DNA of 64,000 bases from Candidatus Binatia bacterium (lineage in GTDB: Bacteria; Desulfobacterota; Binatia; HRBIN30), in assembly GCA_023150935.1 (NCBI GenBank), contig JAKLJW010000002.1, positions 1-64,000 of the forward strand, read 5' to 3'. A program made the translations under genes and the position numbers. Under the pieces are notes generated by a model. That model ran no database searches. It had not been told where the DNA came from and saw nothing but the letters and a program-made list of their open reading frames with translations. Of the stretch, positions 9,049 through 17,241 are shown one piece after another; positions within the stretch are counted from its first letter, which is position 1, and each line of letters begins with the position of its first letter.

Positions 9049-11622
9049 ATGAACGACCGCGACTTTCGTCTGTCCAAAGACGTCATGCCGGTACGCTACG
9101 CACTGCGCATCGAAGCCGATCTCGACGCCTGGCAGTTCCGTGGCTCCGCCGACATCGACGTGACCGTAAAGCGCCCGACGGCGAGCGTCACGCTGCACGC
9201 CCTCGATCTGACGATCGCCGGCGCCGTCGTCGAGATCGGCGGTGCGGAGCGGCCCGCGACGGTGACCGGTAACCCCGTCGCGGAAACCGTGACCTTGCAA
9301 CCGGCCGCGCCGTTGCAGCCCGGTTCGGCGCGTCTGCGCTTACAGTTCTCCGGCGCCATCATCGAGCGGCTGCGTGGCTTCTACCGCTCGCACAAGGACG
9401 GTGCCCGCTACGCGGCGACTCAGTTCGAAGCCGCCGACGCACGCCGCGCCTTCCCGTGCTTCGACGAACCCGAATTCAAGGCCCGATTCGCCCTCACGCT
9501 GGTCGTTCCTGACGGCGTTACCGCGATCGCCAACGGCGCCGTTCGGCATCAGACCTCTTTGCCCGAAGGACGAACCGAAATCGTCTTCGCGGAAACCCCG
9601 CCGATCTCCACGTATCTGGTCGCCTACTGCGTTGGCCCCTTCGACGCGACCCCCGCCGCCCAGACGCCGAGCGGTGTGCCCGTGCGAGTCTTTCTGCCGC
9701 GAGGGATGGCGGACAAGGGCATCTATGCCCGCGATGCCCATGCGCGGTCGTTGACGTATCTCGAAGACTACACTGGGATTCCGTATCCGTACGGCAAGGT
9801 CGACGCCATCGGCGTGCCGGACTTCGAGGCCGGCGCGATGGAGAACCCGGGGGCTATCACGTACCGCCTGACGGCGATCGCCGCCGATCCGGAGCGCACT
9901 TCCGTCCACGCGCTCAAGGGCATTTTCTACACCGCGGCGCACGAACTTACGCACATGTGGTGGGGCGATCTGGTGACCATGGCCTGGTGGGACGATCTGT
10001 GGCTGAACGAGTCGTTCGCGACCTTCGTCGGCTACAAGGCGGTTGCCGAGCTGATGCCCGAGTGGGGGCTGTGGCGCGACTTCGTCGCGACGCTGGCGCG
10101 TCCGTTTGCGCTCGACGCGCTGGTTTCCACCCATCCCATTTCGTTCGAGGTCAAGAACGCCAAGCAGGCCACGGAGCGCTTCGACGTCATCACCTACTGG
10201 AAGGGCGCCGGTGTGGTGCGCATGATCGAAGGCTTCCTCGGGGCCGAGGCCTTCCGAGCGGGAGTTCGCACCTACCTCGGTAGATACCGCGAGAGCAACG
10301 CGACCGCGGACGACTTCTGGCGCGAGCTCACAACCGCCTCGCGGCGCGACGTGGCAACCATCGCCGATGCGTGGATCAAGACCCCGGGACACCCCGTCGT
10401 TCACGTCGGGGCGACACAGGCCGACGACGGACTGCGCCTCACGCTGCGCCAGGAGCGCTTCTTTGCGGATGCCGAGGCGAGCCGAAACGTCGAGCCGCAG
10501 GTCTGGCCTGTACCGATGATCTTCGCCTGCGGAGGGCCGGGTGGGGTCCGTGAGGAGAGAGTCCTGCTGACGGCGGCACGCGCGGAGGTAACGCTTCGGG
10601 GTGCGCGATGGTGCTTCCCGAACGGCGGCGGTACCGGGTTCTATCGATTCACGATGGACGACGCGGCATTCGCGGCGCTGCTCGGGGCGGTGCCCGAGGC
10701 CCTGGCGCCGCACGAACGTCTCAACCTCGTCGACAACCAGTGGGCTCTGCTGCGGGCGGGCAAGGTATCGGTCGAGCAGTTCTTCCGTTTGGTCGATGCT
10801 TACCGGGGCGAGACGGACCGGGCCGTGTTCGCCGCCCTCGCCGATCACCTCGCCTGGCTGGGGCTGCACGCCGTCGGCGACGGCGCGCGGACGGCATTCG
10901 AGCGCTACGTCTGCGCCTACTACGAACCGGTGCTAACGGCCCTGGGTTGGGATCCGCAGCCGGAGGAGTCGGCGGACGACCGTATGAAGCGTGCGGCCGT
11001 GCTGGGTGCCCTCGGCCTGGTGGCCCGCGCCCCGGCGGTACGAGTCGAGGCGCGGCACCGCCTCGAACGCTACCTCGACGATCGCAGGTCGCTCGACCCC
11101 AACCTCGCATCGGCGGTTGCCGGCATTGCCGCCCGCGACGGCGACGCCGAGCTTTACGACCGCTACCTCGAGCGCAAGCGCAGCGCCTCCACGGATCCCG
11201 AGGAGGAGCAGCGTTTTCTGCTCGCGCTGGCGGCGTTCGAGCCCCCCGCGCTCATCCGGCGCACGCTCGATCTGGTCCTCACCGGCGAAGTGCGCGCGCA
11301 GGATCGTCCGTTTCTGCTCGCCGGCCTCCTGGGGCGGCGCGCATCGCGAGAACACGCGTGGTCTTTCGTCCGTGACCGCTGGCAGGAACTGGCGGCGCTG
11401 ATGGACCCGATGTTGGTGCAGAACCTGATCCGGGCCCTGGGGCAGTTAACTGCCGAGCCAACGGCATCGGAGGTTCGCACCTTTCTGCCGCCGCGCGCCA
11501 CCGAGGAAACGCGGGAAACGATCGCTCAGGTGAGCGAGCTGCTCGCCATCGACTCCGCGACGGTCCGCCGCCTGACCCCGGCACTGGCGACCTGGCTGGG
11601 GCAGGCTATAGGCGGGAGGTGA
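9049..11622 (+). CDS. pepN: M1-family zinc aminopeptidase (PepN/ERAP type)
   Basis: This 857-residue metallopeptidase removes N-terminal residues from peptides. It has the exopeptidase motif GAMEN at 262-266, the zinc motif HELTH at 298-302 (ligands His298 and His302, catalytic Glu299) and the third ligand Glu321 in WLNESFA, followed by the long helical ERAP1-type C-terminal domain. The N-terminal beta domain (DVMPVRYALRIEADL) is complete and there is no signal peptide, so it is cytosolic. Spacing GAMEN-HExxH-Glu is canonical. It could equally be named a tricorn-interacting-factor-like M1 peptidase; pepN is used in the broad sense. Confidence 0.88.
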   Translation: MNDRDFRLSKDVMPVRYALRIEADLDAWQFRGSADIDVTVKRPTASVTLHALDLTIAGAVVEIGGAERPATVTGNPVAETVTLQPAAPLQPGSARLRLQFSGAIIERLRGFYRSHKDGARYAATQFEAADARRAFPCFDEPEFKARFALTLVVPDGVTAIANGAVRHQTSLPEGRTEIVFAETPPISTYLVAYCVGPFDATPAAQTPSGVPVRVFLPRGMADKGIYARDAHARSLTYLEDYTGIPYPYGKVDAIGVPDFEAGAMENPGAITYRLTAIAADPERTSVHALKGIFYTAAHELTHMWWGDLVTMAWWDDLWLNESFATFVGYKAVAELMPEWGLWRDFVATLARPFALDALVSTHPISFEVKNAKQATERFDVITYWKGAGVVRMIEGFLGAEAFRAGVRTYLGRYRESNATADDFWRELTTASRRDVATIADAWIKTPGHPVVHVGATQADDGLRLTLRQERFFADAEASRNVEPQVWPVPMIFACGGPGGVREERVLLTAARAEVTLRGARWCFPNGGGTGFYRFTMDDAAFAALLGAVPEALAPHERLNLVDNQWALLRAGKVSVEQFFRLVDAYRGETDRAVFAALADHLAWLGLHAVGDGARTAFERYVCAYYEPVLTALGWDPQPEESADDRMKRAAVLGALGLVARAPAVRVEARHRLERYLDDRRSLDPNLASAVAGIAARDGDAELYDRYLERKRSASTDPEEEQRFLLALAAFEPPALIRRTLDLVLTGEVRAQDRPFLLAGLLGRRASREHAWSFVRDRWQELAALMDPMLVQNLIRALGQLTAEPTASEVRTFLPPRATEETRETIAQVSELLAIDSATVRRLTPALATWLGQAIGGR

Positions 11623-11703
11623 GGGGGATCGGACGAATCGCGCGGCCATCATTCATGTCCGCCGCACGACTGAGAGAACGCGAGCCGGCGACGCAGTTGC
11701 GGC

Positions 11704-12090
11704 CTACTGTGGAATGCGACCGGCGGTGCTGTCGAAGGTCCACACCTTGCCGGTGCCTTTGCTGTGCGACGAGGTGCCGGTGAAGGATTGGCTCGCCGCT
11801 GTCATGGCGATACTGACACCGGTCGATCCGTCGAAGCCCGGCAGCTTCGCCTTGCAGTCCGGCCCGGTGGAACAGGACACGTAGACAAAATGGTTGATGT
11901 AGTAAGCCTCTTCGGCACTGGCGGCGTTGCGCAGGTCAGTCTGGGCCATGGCGTCGAACGAACGCTGTCGATACGTGAGGAACTGCGGGATGGCGATCGC
12001 CGCCAGCACCCCGATGATGGCCACCACGGTCAGTAGCTCGATCAGCGTAAACCCGCGGTTTCCGTCTCTGTCAATGCACACGAGATCCAT
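11704..12090 (-). CDS. pilA: Type IV major pilin-like protein
   Basis: A 128-residue type IV pilin precursor. The short basic leader ends in Gly13 just before FTLIELLTVVAIIGVLAAIA, so the prepilin peptidase PilD would cleave Gly/Phe and methylate Phe; Glu5 of the mature chain is present. The hydrophobic N-terminal helix is followed by a small globular head with two cysteines (SCSTGPDCK) that could form a disulfide. The size and short head are like the truncated pilins of deltaproteobacterial lineages. A GAGAGGG ribosome binding site precedes the ATG, and a candidate sigma-54 promoter lies 31 nt upstream. No other pil gene is adjacent, so a role as a minor or pseudo-pilin is possible. Confidence 0.85.
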   Translation of the reverse strand: MDLVCIDRDGNRGFTLIELLTVVAIIGVLAAIAIPQFLTYRQRSFDAMAQTDLRNAASAEEAYYINHFVYVSCSTGPDCKAKLPGFDGSTGVSIAMTAASQSFTGTSSHSKGTGKVWTFDSTAGRIPQ

Positions 12091-12120
12091 CTCGGACCCT
12101 CTCTCGACCTCTCGCTAAGA

Positions 12121-12135
12121 GCAATACCGGGGCCA
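12121..12135 (-). promoter_or_regulatory. Candidate sigma-54 (-24/-12) promoter of the pilin gene
   Basis: On the minus strand, TGGCCCC-GGTA-TTGC reproduces the sigma-54 consensus TGGCACG-N4-TTGC with the invariant GG and GC at the right spacing. Transcription would start near 12109 and give a leader of about 20 nt that includes the ribosome binding site. Sigma-54-dependent pilA transcription with PilR is established in Pseudomonas, Myxococcus and Geobacter. Confidence 0.5.
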
Positions 12136-12357
12136 TCATGTCAAGCTTCGTTACTGAACCGGAGGTTGGGCTTCCGTGCATCGCCGGTAGACAATTGTAT
12201 CTCGACATTGACAAATTCTGCTCGCCGGCCGTTGATGCCTCGCCGGTGGCCATTGCCCGGTGCGTCTTTCCTGGGAGCCGTTGCCGTCGCGCTTCACACG
12301 GCACCTCGCACGGCGGCCGTAGACAGCCCTTCTGAACCTTGCTAGCCACAGCCCGTC

Positions 12358-12714
12358 ATGGCGCGACCGCAGCCGATCACCACCCGCATCGGGCACCGGC
12401 CCGGGGAGCTGGTCATCACCCTGCCTCCCGGCTGGGAGTTGCGTTTGCGGCGTGTGCTGCGAACGATCCTCGCCGACATGCCGCAGGAGGTACGAGTACG
12501 GGGCACCGCGGCGCAACTGCGTGAAGCGCGGGCGCGCGCTCGGCGCAAGCGCATGCAGGCGGCGATGTGCCAGTTCGTGAGCGACCTGGTAACGGCCGAC
12601 ATCGTCGGCAAGGAAGTTGCCCTGGCAACGCGCACGCGTTTCGGCACGCGCAGCGGTTCGCTGCGCGAACACGTCGCCGCCATTTTGCGCGAGGTTGCCG
12701 AACGCAAAGCGTAA
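12358..12714 (+). CDS. Uncharacterised 118-residue basic protein
   Basis: I do not recognise this protein. It has a hydrophobic/proline stretch (ELVITLPPGWELRLRRVLRTI) followed by a basic, helix-rich region (AAQLREARARARRKRMQ) and a mixed tail ending LREHVAAILREVAERKA. There is no signal peptide, membrane helix or metal motif. The start codon ATG at 12358 lacks a strong ribosome binding site. It stands alone between the pilin and the lipoprotein pair; the long open frame and GC-rich third positions support coding, but the function is open. Confidence 0.45.
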   Translation: MARPQPITTRIGHRPGELVITLPPGWELRLRRVLRTILADMPQEVRVRGTAAQLREARARARRKRMQAAMCQFVSDLVTADIVGKEVALATRTRFGTRSGSLREHVAAILREVAERKA

Positions 12715-12993
12715 CGCTCAGTCTTCCGTGTACCCCAGAACCCGCAAGTGTTCGATCGTCGCCGCGCTCAGGCGAGGGGCGGCGATGCGTTCGCTTCCGC
12801 GCACGATTGCCGGCCGGCGTGTGTTGTCGCGGCGCGCCGGACCGTCGCGCAGCGACGGGACCTGACTGCCACGCGGGACCGGGACGCAGCTCCTGCGCCT
12901 GCCCCTTATCTGCCGCGGGGCGGCAGGCGCCGCGCGCGCGTGCTAACCTCAATGCGGCAGAACCTTCTGATCGAGGACGAGAGGAGAGTGTCC

Positions 12994-13407
12994 ATGTTTC
13001 CATCCCGCGTCGTGTCGCCCCTGTTGCTGGCCGTCGCGTTGACGGCCGGCTGCTCGACGGCCGCGGATCACCAGCGCCAGCTCGGCTCCGCCGCCGACCG
13101 CGAGATGACCGTCGGTCTGGTGCAGAAGGAAATCCGCAGCGGCCTTACCGAGGACCGGGTCGCCGAGATTCTCGGCTCGCCCAATATCGTCACCCGCGAC
13201 CCCGCCGGCCGGGAGACCTGGATCTACGACAAGATCGCCACCGAGGCCTCGTACTCGACCAGTGCCGCCTACGGCACGATCCTCGTCCTCGGCGGGGGTA
13301 CCGACGCCGGCGCCACTGCGACGACGCAGCGCACGCTGACCGTGGTTATCCGCTTCGGCGCCGACCGCCGCGTCGAAACGTTCTCCTATCACGCGAGCAA
13401 GTTCTGA
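12994..13407 (+). CDS. BamE/SmpA-like outer-membrane lipoprotein
   Basis: A 137-residue lipoprotein: a hydrophobic signal ends in the lipobox LTAGC, with Cys near residue 20 as the lipidation site. The body contains the SmpA/OmlA-like element (LVQKEIRSGLTEDRVAEILGSPNIV then GRETWIYDK), a two-helix plus beta fold found in BamE and other envelope assembly factors. ATG 12994 follows GAGGAGAG at the correct distance. The next gene, another lipoprotein, begins 11 nt after the stop, so the two form an operon. Whether it is the true BamE or a paralogue cannot be decided here. Confidence 0.7.
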   Translation: MFPSRVVSPLLLAVALTAGCSTAADHQRQLGSAADREMTVGLVQKEIRSGLTEDRVAEILGSPNIVTRDPAGRETWIYDKIATEASYSTSAAYGTILVLGGGTDAGATATTQRTLTVVIRFGADRRVETFSYHASKF

Positions 13408-13418
13408 GGCGGCGATCG

Positions 13419-13982
13419 ATGTTCCGGTTGCGTTGGTGGCTGCTCTCGATCGCGGTGGTCGTCGCCGGTTGCGCGCCGGTGGCGGCACCGCCGAAGACGC
13501 AGCTCGAAGTCCGCGAGTACCAGACCCGCCTTTTCGACACCGCCGACCAGGCGCTGGTCATGAAGGCGATGTTCAATGTGCTGCAGGACGACGGTTTCGT
13601 GGTGAAGAACGCCGTCGTCGAGCTCGGGCTCATTACGGCAGTAAAAGAGATCGACCTGGCGCCCGGCCGCTCCGGTACGGCCGGCAGCGGCATCTTCGGT
13701 GGCGGCGTGATCATCGGCGGCACCGGGCCCGGCGGGATCGTCATCGGCCCGCCCCCGCCAAGCGGGTTTCCGAAGACGGAGGTGCTCGACTTCACCGGCA
13801 ACGTCGGCCCCGCCGGCGCGCAGACCCGCGTGCGCGTGAGCTTCCAGCGCAAGGTGCTCGACAACGACGGCAACGTGGTCAGCGTCGAACCGGTCGGCGA
13901 CCTCGCGGCCTATCAGGACTTCTTCTCGCGCATGGACAAGAGCCTCTTCCTGCAGAAGGAGAATCTGGCGGGGGCCATGTAG
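13419..13982 (+). CDS. Lipoprotein of unknown function with glycine-rich loop
   Basis: A 187-residue predicted lipoprotein. The signal segment MFRLRWWLLSIAVVVAGC ends in a lipobox with Cys18. The mature part has an alpha/beta start (YQTRLFDTADQALVMKAM, then NVLQDDGFVVKNA), a glycine-rich insert (residues ~85-115) and a beta-rich end with a conserved-looking FFSRMDKSLFLQ tail. Such proteins are often found as paired small lipoproteins in delta-type genomes. It is co-transcribed with the BamE-like gene. No enzymatic motif is visible, so a structural or assembly role at the outer membrane is only a guess. Confidence 0.65.
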   Translation: MFRLRWWLLSIAVVVAGCAPVAAPPKTQLEVREYQTRLFDTADQALVMKAMFNVLQDDGFVVKNAVVELGLITAVKEIDLAPGRSGTAGSGIFGGGVIIGGTGPGGIVIGPPPPSGFPKTEVLDFTGNVGPAGAQTRVRVSFQRKVLDNDGNVVSVEPVGDLAAYQDFFSRMDKSLFLQKENLAGAM

Positions 13983-14095
13983 ACGGCGTGTGACAGCGTG
14001 CTCTCCGTTGCGACGAAAGTGCTTGTAGGCCGCACTGGAAGCGGCTCATGTGCGTGCATGCTGTGTCACGGAGAGCGATGCGTGTTGACGAAGGT

Positions 14096-14147
14096 TGCCT
14101 CCACCGTGCCTCCACGGTGCCTCCACGGTGCCTCCAGTGTGCCTCCA
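14096..14147 (+). repeat. Five TGCCTCCA repeats at exact 11-bp period
   Basis: TGCCTCCA starts at 14096, 14107, 14118, 14129 and 14140, each one helical turn from the next, about 30 bp upstream of the integrase start. Phased short direct repeats next to an integrase gene are typical of arm-type binding sites for the integrase N-terminal domain. A two-copy version occurs at the other element end. Confidence 0.65.
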
Positions 14148-14175
14148 GACGGCGCCGGAGAGGGAGGGTTCAAAC

Positions 14176-14602
14176 ATGCCGAAGCTGACCAAGCGCGCGG
14201 TCGACACCGCGGCGCCCCGTGACAGAGAGTGGGTTGTCCGCGACTCCGAGCTGAAGGGGTTCAATCTCGGCATCGCCCCCAACGGGCGGAAGGTCTACAC
14301 CGTGGAGTACCGGACCGCCGGGGGCCGGCGCGGAAGCAAACGACGGGTGACCCTCGGGGTGCATGGCGTGCTTACGGCGGACGGCGCCCGCGAGAAGGCA
14401 AAGACGATGCTGGCGCGCGTCAGGCTGGGCGAAGACCCGTCCGCCGCCCGGCGCGCCGAGCGTACCGTCCCGACCATGCGCGCATCTTGCCGCCGGCCCG
14501 GTCAAGGCCCTCAACGACCGCATCGGCGCGTCGGTCGGCGCGCTGCTTGACGGCATCGAACCCAGCACCGAGAACGTGGTGCCAATCAAACAGACTGCCT
14601 GA
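14176..14602 (+). pseudogene. Tyrosine-recombinase integrase with its core deleted
   Basis: The first ~95 codons are the arm-binding (DUF4102-type) domain of phage/ICE integrases (MPKLTKRAVDTAAPRD, LKGFNLGIAPNGRKVY, then GEDPSAARRAERTVPTMRA). At about 14480 the reading frame changes and the sequence jumps to the extreme C-terminus of the same family (CAHLAAGPVKALNDRIGASV) ending at TGA 14602. The whole SAM-like and catalytic core with the R-H-R triad, and the region of the catalytic Tyr just before AHL, is missing. The enzyme is inactive; a single deletion joined the two ends. Confidence 0.7.
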
Positions 14603-14614
14603 GAGGAACCCACC

Positions 14615-14962
14615 ATGCCCCGTACCGATAGGACCACCACCACCGCCGACGGACTCCGCGACATCTCGGGCGATGCGCTCGACCCGGCGCGCCTCCGCGT
14701 GGGCGCGCTGCGCGCGCTGGGCTTCGTCCTGGCAATGGACTACTCGGGCATCCGCGTAGACATAGTCGGCGAATCCTCCCCGCCCCGCCACACGGCCAGC
14801 GAGTGGATGGCGCTGCAATTGGCCGCTGGCGCCGATCCCCACATGGTGCTGTCGACCATGTGGAACGGTCTCGGGTGTCCACCTGACGCGGTGCTCGCCG
14901 GCCTGGTGAAGCTTGCGGCCGGGGCGCAGCCCGGCACTTCCCGGGCGCGCCGCCGCCGGTGA
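14615..14962 (+). CDS. Uncharacterised 115-residue element protein
   Basis: I do not recognise a family. ATG 14615 follows a GAGAGGAA ribosome binding site, 12 nt after the integrase remnant's stop. The protein starts with a Thr-rich stretch, then has a compact amphipathic region (LRVGALRALGFVLAMDYSGI, ASEWMALQLAAGADPHMVLS) and a basic tail SRARRRR. The pattern resembles small accessory proteins of integrative elements. There is no HTH of standard type, no metal site and no signal peptide. Confidence 0.5.
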   Translation: MPRTDRTTTTADGLRDISGDALDPARLRVGALRALGFVLAMDYSGIRVDIVGESSPPRHTASEWMALQLAAGADPHMVLSTMWNGLGCPPDAVLAGLVKLAAGAQPGTSRARRRR

Positions 14963-15135
14963 CCGGCCGCGTCGGGCTTGCCATGACCCTTCCTCCGCAC
15001 GCCGGCCCCCGCCTGAAGCAATTGAAGGGGGGCTGCTTGAAAAGCGGGAAAAGCTTGAAAAGGGGTCGGCGGCGGGTGGCGCGCTCCCGTGGTCCGGGCG
15101 GATTATCGGCGAACCGGAGCCGCCGTGTCGGGTTT

Positions 15136-15483
15136 CTACAGGAGGTTCAACGCCACCTTGATGCCCCGGTCGACAGCCGCGAGCACGTCGGGTGGCAGCG
15201 TGCCGTTCGGCGGCTGGATCTTCGATCGGTCGAGGGTGGTGATCTGGTGGCACAGCGCCACGCTGTCCCGGGTAAGGCCGCCGGCGCCGGCGGGGATTGG
15301 CACCGCCGTGGGTCCCCGCGCTCTTTGTCCCTCCGACGTCGAAACTGGCACGACGATGATGGATTTCCAGTCCGGTTGCTGGTTTAGCGCATTCCGGGAA
15401 ACGATGACGACCGGGCGACGTCCTTGTTGCTCGGACCCGGAACGGGGCGACAGGTCTGCCCAGCAGACGTCCCCGCGCTTCAC
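15136..15483 (-). CDS. mazF: MazF/PemK-family mRNA interferase toxin
   Basis: A 115-residue protein with the complete MazF fold signatures: RGDVCWADLSP at the start, the GRRPVVIVSRN strand-loop that holds the catalytic Arg, a basic specificity loop (VSTSEGQRARGPTAVPIP), and SVALCHQITTLDRSKI with the conserved Thr/Asp region. MazF toxins cut mRNA at short sequences. The GTG start at 15483 overlaps the stop of the upstream gene by 4 bp (GTGA), so translation is coupled. No RHH, AbrB or Phd-type antitoxin is adjacent; the coupled 194-residue gene occupies that place. Length is normal, so the toxin looks intact. Confidence 0.82.
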   Translation of the reverse strand: MKRGDVCWADLSPRSGSEQQGRRPVVIVSRNALNQQPDWKSIIVVPVSTSEGQRARGPTAVPIPAGAGGLTRDSVALCHQITTLDRSKIQPPNGTLPPDVLAAVDRGIKVALNLL

Positions 15484-16064
15484 CCGTTGGCGTCCTCGGT
15501 CGTGGCGAGCAGATTCTCGATGCCGGCGGCTTCGAGGTCCGGGGCGAGGTCGTCGCGGGTTCCGGCCGTGGTGGCGATGTACACCGCCAACTCTCGCTCC
15601 GTTTGCTCCAGCGCCCCACGCTTGTCCGCCAGTGCACTGTAACACTCGTCGAACTGATCTGCCTGTGATGCCAGCCGGGCCTGTATCTCTTCCGGCCAGT
15701 ACTCCTCCGCCAGCGGGCACGCCTCGACGAGCGGCTCTCGCGTTGCGGCGAGGTCGCGGCCGCCATCGACGCAATCGAGGGTGGCGCCGAGGATACCGTA
15801 AAGCTGGTCGGACACGATCTCTTGCGCTGCCAGCGCCCGGAGGCCGCGAATGATCTCATCGCCGCTCTCGACGAGTGCAACGAGCCGCTGGCGCAGCGTT
15901 TCCAGTGCGGGCCTCGGATTGCCGCCCCGCACACCGGCCTCGGCCTGGTCGCGCAGGGCCTCCACATACCCGCAGGCCGCGAAGACATTGCGTGCCTGGT
16001 GTCGCAGGTCCGGCTGTACGTCCATGGTCATTCCGCGTGCGGGCTGGAGGGCGGTACCCCTCAT
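15480..16064 (-). CDS. Unrecognised 194-residue helical protein coupled to MazF
   Basis: No family recognised. The chain is almost entirely helical, with acidic and Arg/Leu-rich heptad-like stretches (LRQRLVALVESGDEIIRGLR, DQFDECYSALADKRGALEQT, EQTERELAVYIATTAGTRDD) suggesting coiled coils, and no DNA-binding motif. ATG 16064 is preceded by CGGAGA at 5 nt spacing; alternative in-frame ATGs lie at 16031 and 16025. Its TGA overlaps the GTG of mazF, so it occupies the antitoxin position, although it is about twice the length of usual MazE/PemI proteins. An antitoxin role is inference; it may be a structural element protein that merely precedes the toxin. Confidence 0.55.
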   Translation of the reverse strand: MRGTALQPARGMTMDVQPDLRHQARNVFAACGYVEALRDQAEAGVRGGNPRPALETLRQRLVALVESGDEIIRGLRALAAQEIVSDQLYGILGATLDCVDGGRDLAATREPLVEACPLAEEYWPEEIQARLASQADQFDECYSALADKRGALEQTERELAVYIATTAGTRDDLAPDLEAAGIENLLATTEDANG

Positions 16065-16259
16065 GTCTCCGTATACGGGGGCCGGCGCCGGCGCGCAATG
16101 GGTCCGGGGCAAGCGGGGCAGGCGGCGGGGCTGAGGGGGCTAACTCGATGGGGCGGTGAAAACCGCGACGCGTGTGATAGACGAAAAAACCGGGGGCACA
16201 ACGTGGCAACATCGGTCGCAAGGGGTCTACCTGAGAGGCAAGGGGTCCGACTGAAACGG

Positions 16260-16916
16260 ATGTCCAGGAACGCCAGCGCTGGCGTCCTGAACTGGTCGAC
16301 CACGAATCCGCCGCAGCTCGTGGTGTGCGCCGTTGCTGCGACACCGACGCCGACGCCGTCGGGAACGAGCACGGTAACGCCGACGCTGACGGCATCCGAG
16401 ACGGTGTCTCCCAGCGTGACCGCCACGCCATCTCAAACCGAAACGGTCACGCCGACTGCATCGGCCACGGTGCACCTCACCTCCAGCCCGACCCCCCCGA
16501 TTCCGGCGACGGCAACGGCGAGCGCTGCGCCATCCCCGCCGGTGACCGAGACCGGCACCCCGACGGCCACGACTACGCCGACGGCCTCCCTTACCACGCC
16601 CGACACTGCGACACCGACGGCGCCGGCAACCGGCACCTCGACGCCGATTGCGTCGGTGACACCGACGCCGACAGCGTCTCCGCCCGGGACGCCGTGCCTC
16701 GGTGACTGCAACGGCGACCGGACCGTTACCATCGACGACATCGTGGTCCTGGTGAACGTGATGCTGGACCTGGCGCCCGCGGATGCCTGCCCGGCCGGGG
16801 ACTTCAACGGCGACGGGGACATCACCATCGAAGAGGGTATCCGCGCCGTGAACGCGGCCCTCTTCGGCTGCGAAGGGGCGGCGGCCGGGCCGCGCGGTAC
16901 GTTCCGTCGGCATTAG
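16260..16916 (+). pseudogene. C-terminal fragment of a secreted Thr/Pro-linker dockerin-like protein
   Basis: The 218-codon frame has no signal peptide. After a short unrelated start it is a long Thr/Pro/Ser linker (residues ~28-140), then a pair of EF-hand-like calcium repeats of dockerin type: CLGDCNGDRTVTIDDIVVL and GDFNGDGDITIEEGIRAV, each with the Asp-x-Asn-x-Asp pattern. Linker and repeat pair normally sit at the C-terminus of large surface proteins; here the N-terminal functional domains are absent, so it is read as a truncated remnant inside the element. The frame stays open upstream but without similarity. Confidence 0.55.
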
Positions 16917-17241
16917 GCCCCGCGGGACCGGCGCCGGGAAGGCGAGTAAGGGCCGATGATCGGCGGGACGGGTCTGCACGGCATCGAGGGCGCTCTGGTG
17001 AGCATCGGCAGCCCTCCGATCGGGATGGGGGTCATCTGCGCGACGCTCCCCGCATGGGCGCGCAAACGAGCCGCGTCGAGGGCGCGGGCGCCCGAACCTT
17101 TTCGTGAGGAAACGACCCGCCTGTACGCTGACCGGTTGAGTCCCCCCCAAAAAAAAGCCCGCAGACTTGCGCCTGCGGGCACCGCCGGGACATACCCGAC
17201 GGGGGGATTCTGTAACCGAACCCTGACGCCGGAGGGACGAT
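16917..17241. other. Non-coding stretch with orphan terminator
   Basis: About 325 bp with no supportable gene. It contains a minus-strand intrinsic terminator (separate entry) and, at the right end, the GGAGGG ribosome binding site of the NYN gene. Confidence 0.5.
17149..17180 (-). terminator. Rho-independent terminator on the minus strand
   Basis: Minus strand: GCCCGCAG, 8-nt loop, CTGCGGGC, then eight T residues. The stem is a perfect 8-bp GC-rich hairpin. There is no minus-strand gene immediately upstream (the nearest is hicA, over 1 kb away, beyond the oppositely oriented NYN gene), so it looks like a leftover of a lost gene or a barrier to antisense transcription. Confidence 0.7.

Noticed and set aside
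12151..12672. Minus-strand open frame of 173 codons
   Set aside because: Mostly antisense to the 118-residue plus-strand gene and compositionally like a shadow frame (Arg/His/Gln-rich).
14096..14147. CRISPR array
   Set aside because: The repeat unit is 8 bp at 11-bp period with no spacers of normal length and no cas genes.
14959..15387. Plus-strand open frame of 142 codons
   Set aside because: It overlaps mazF antisense and shows no family features; its part outside mazF is Lys/Arg/Gly-rich low complexity.
16345..16700. Thr/Pro-coding repeat tract as a simple-sequence repeat or phase-variable tract
   Set aside because: Codons and spacing vary throughout; there is no uniform unit, so it is a disordered linker rather than a slippage-prone tract.
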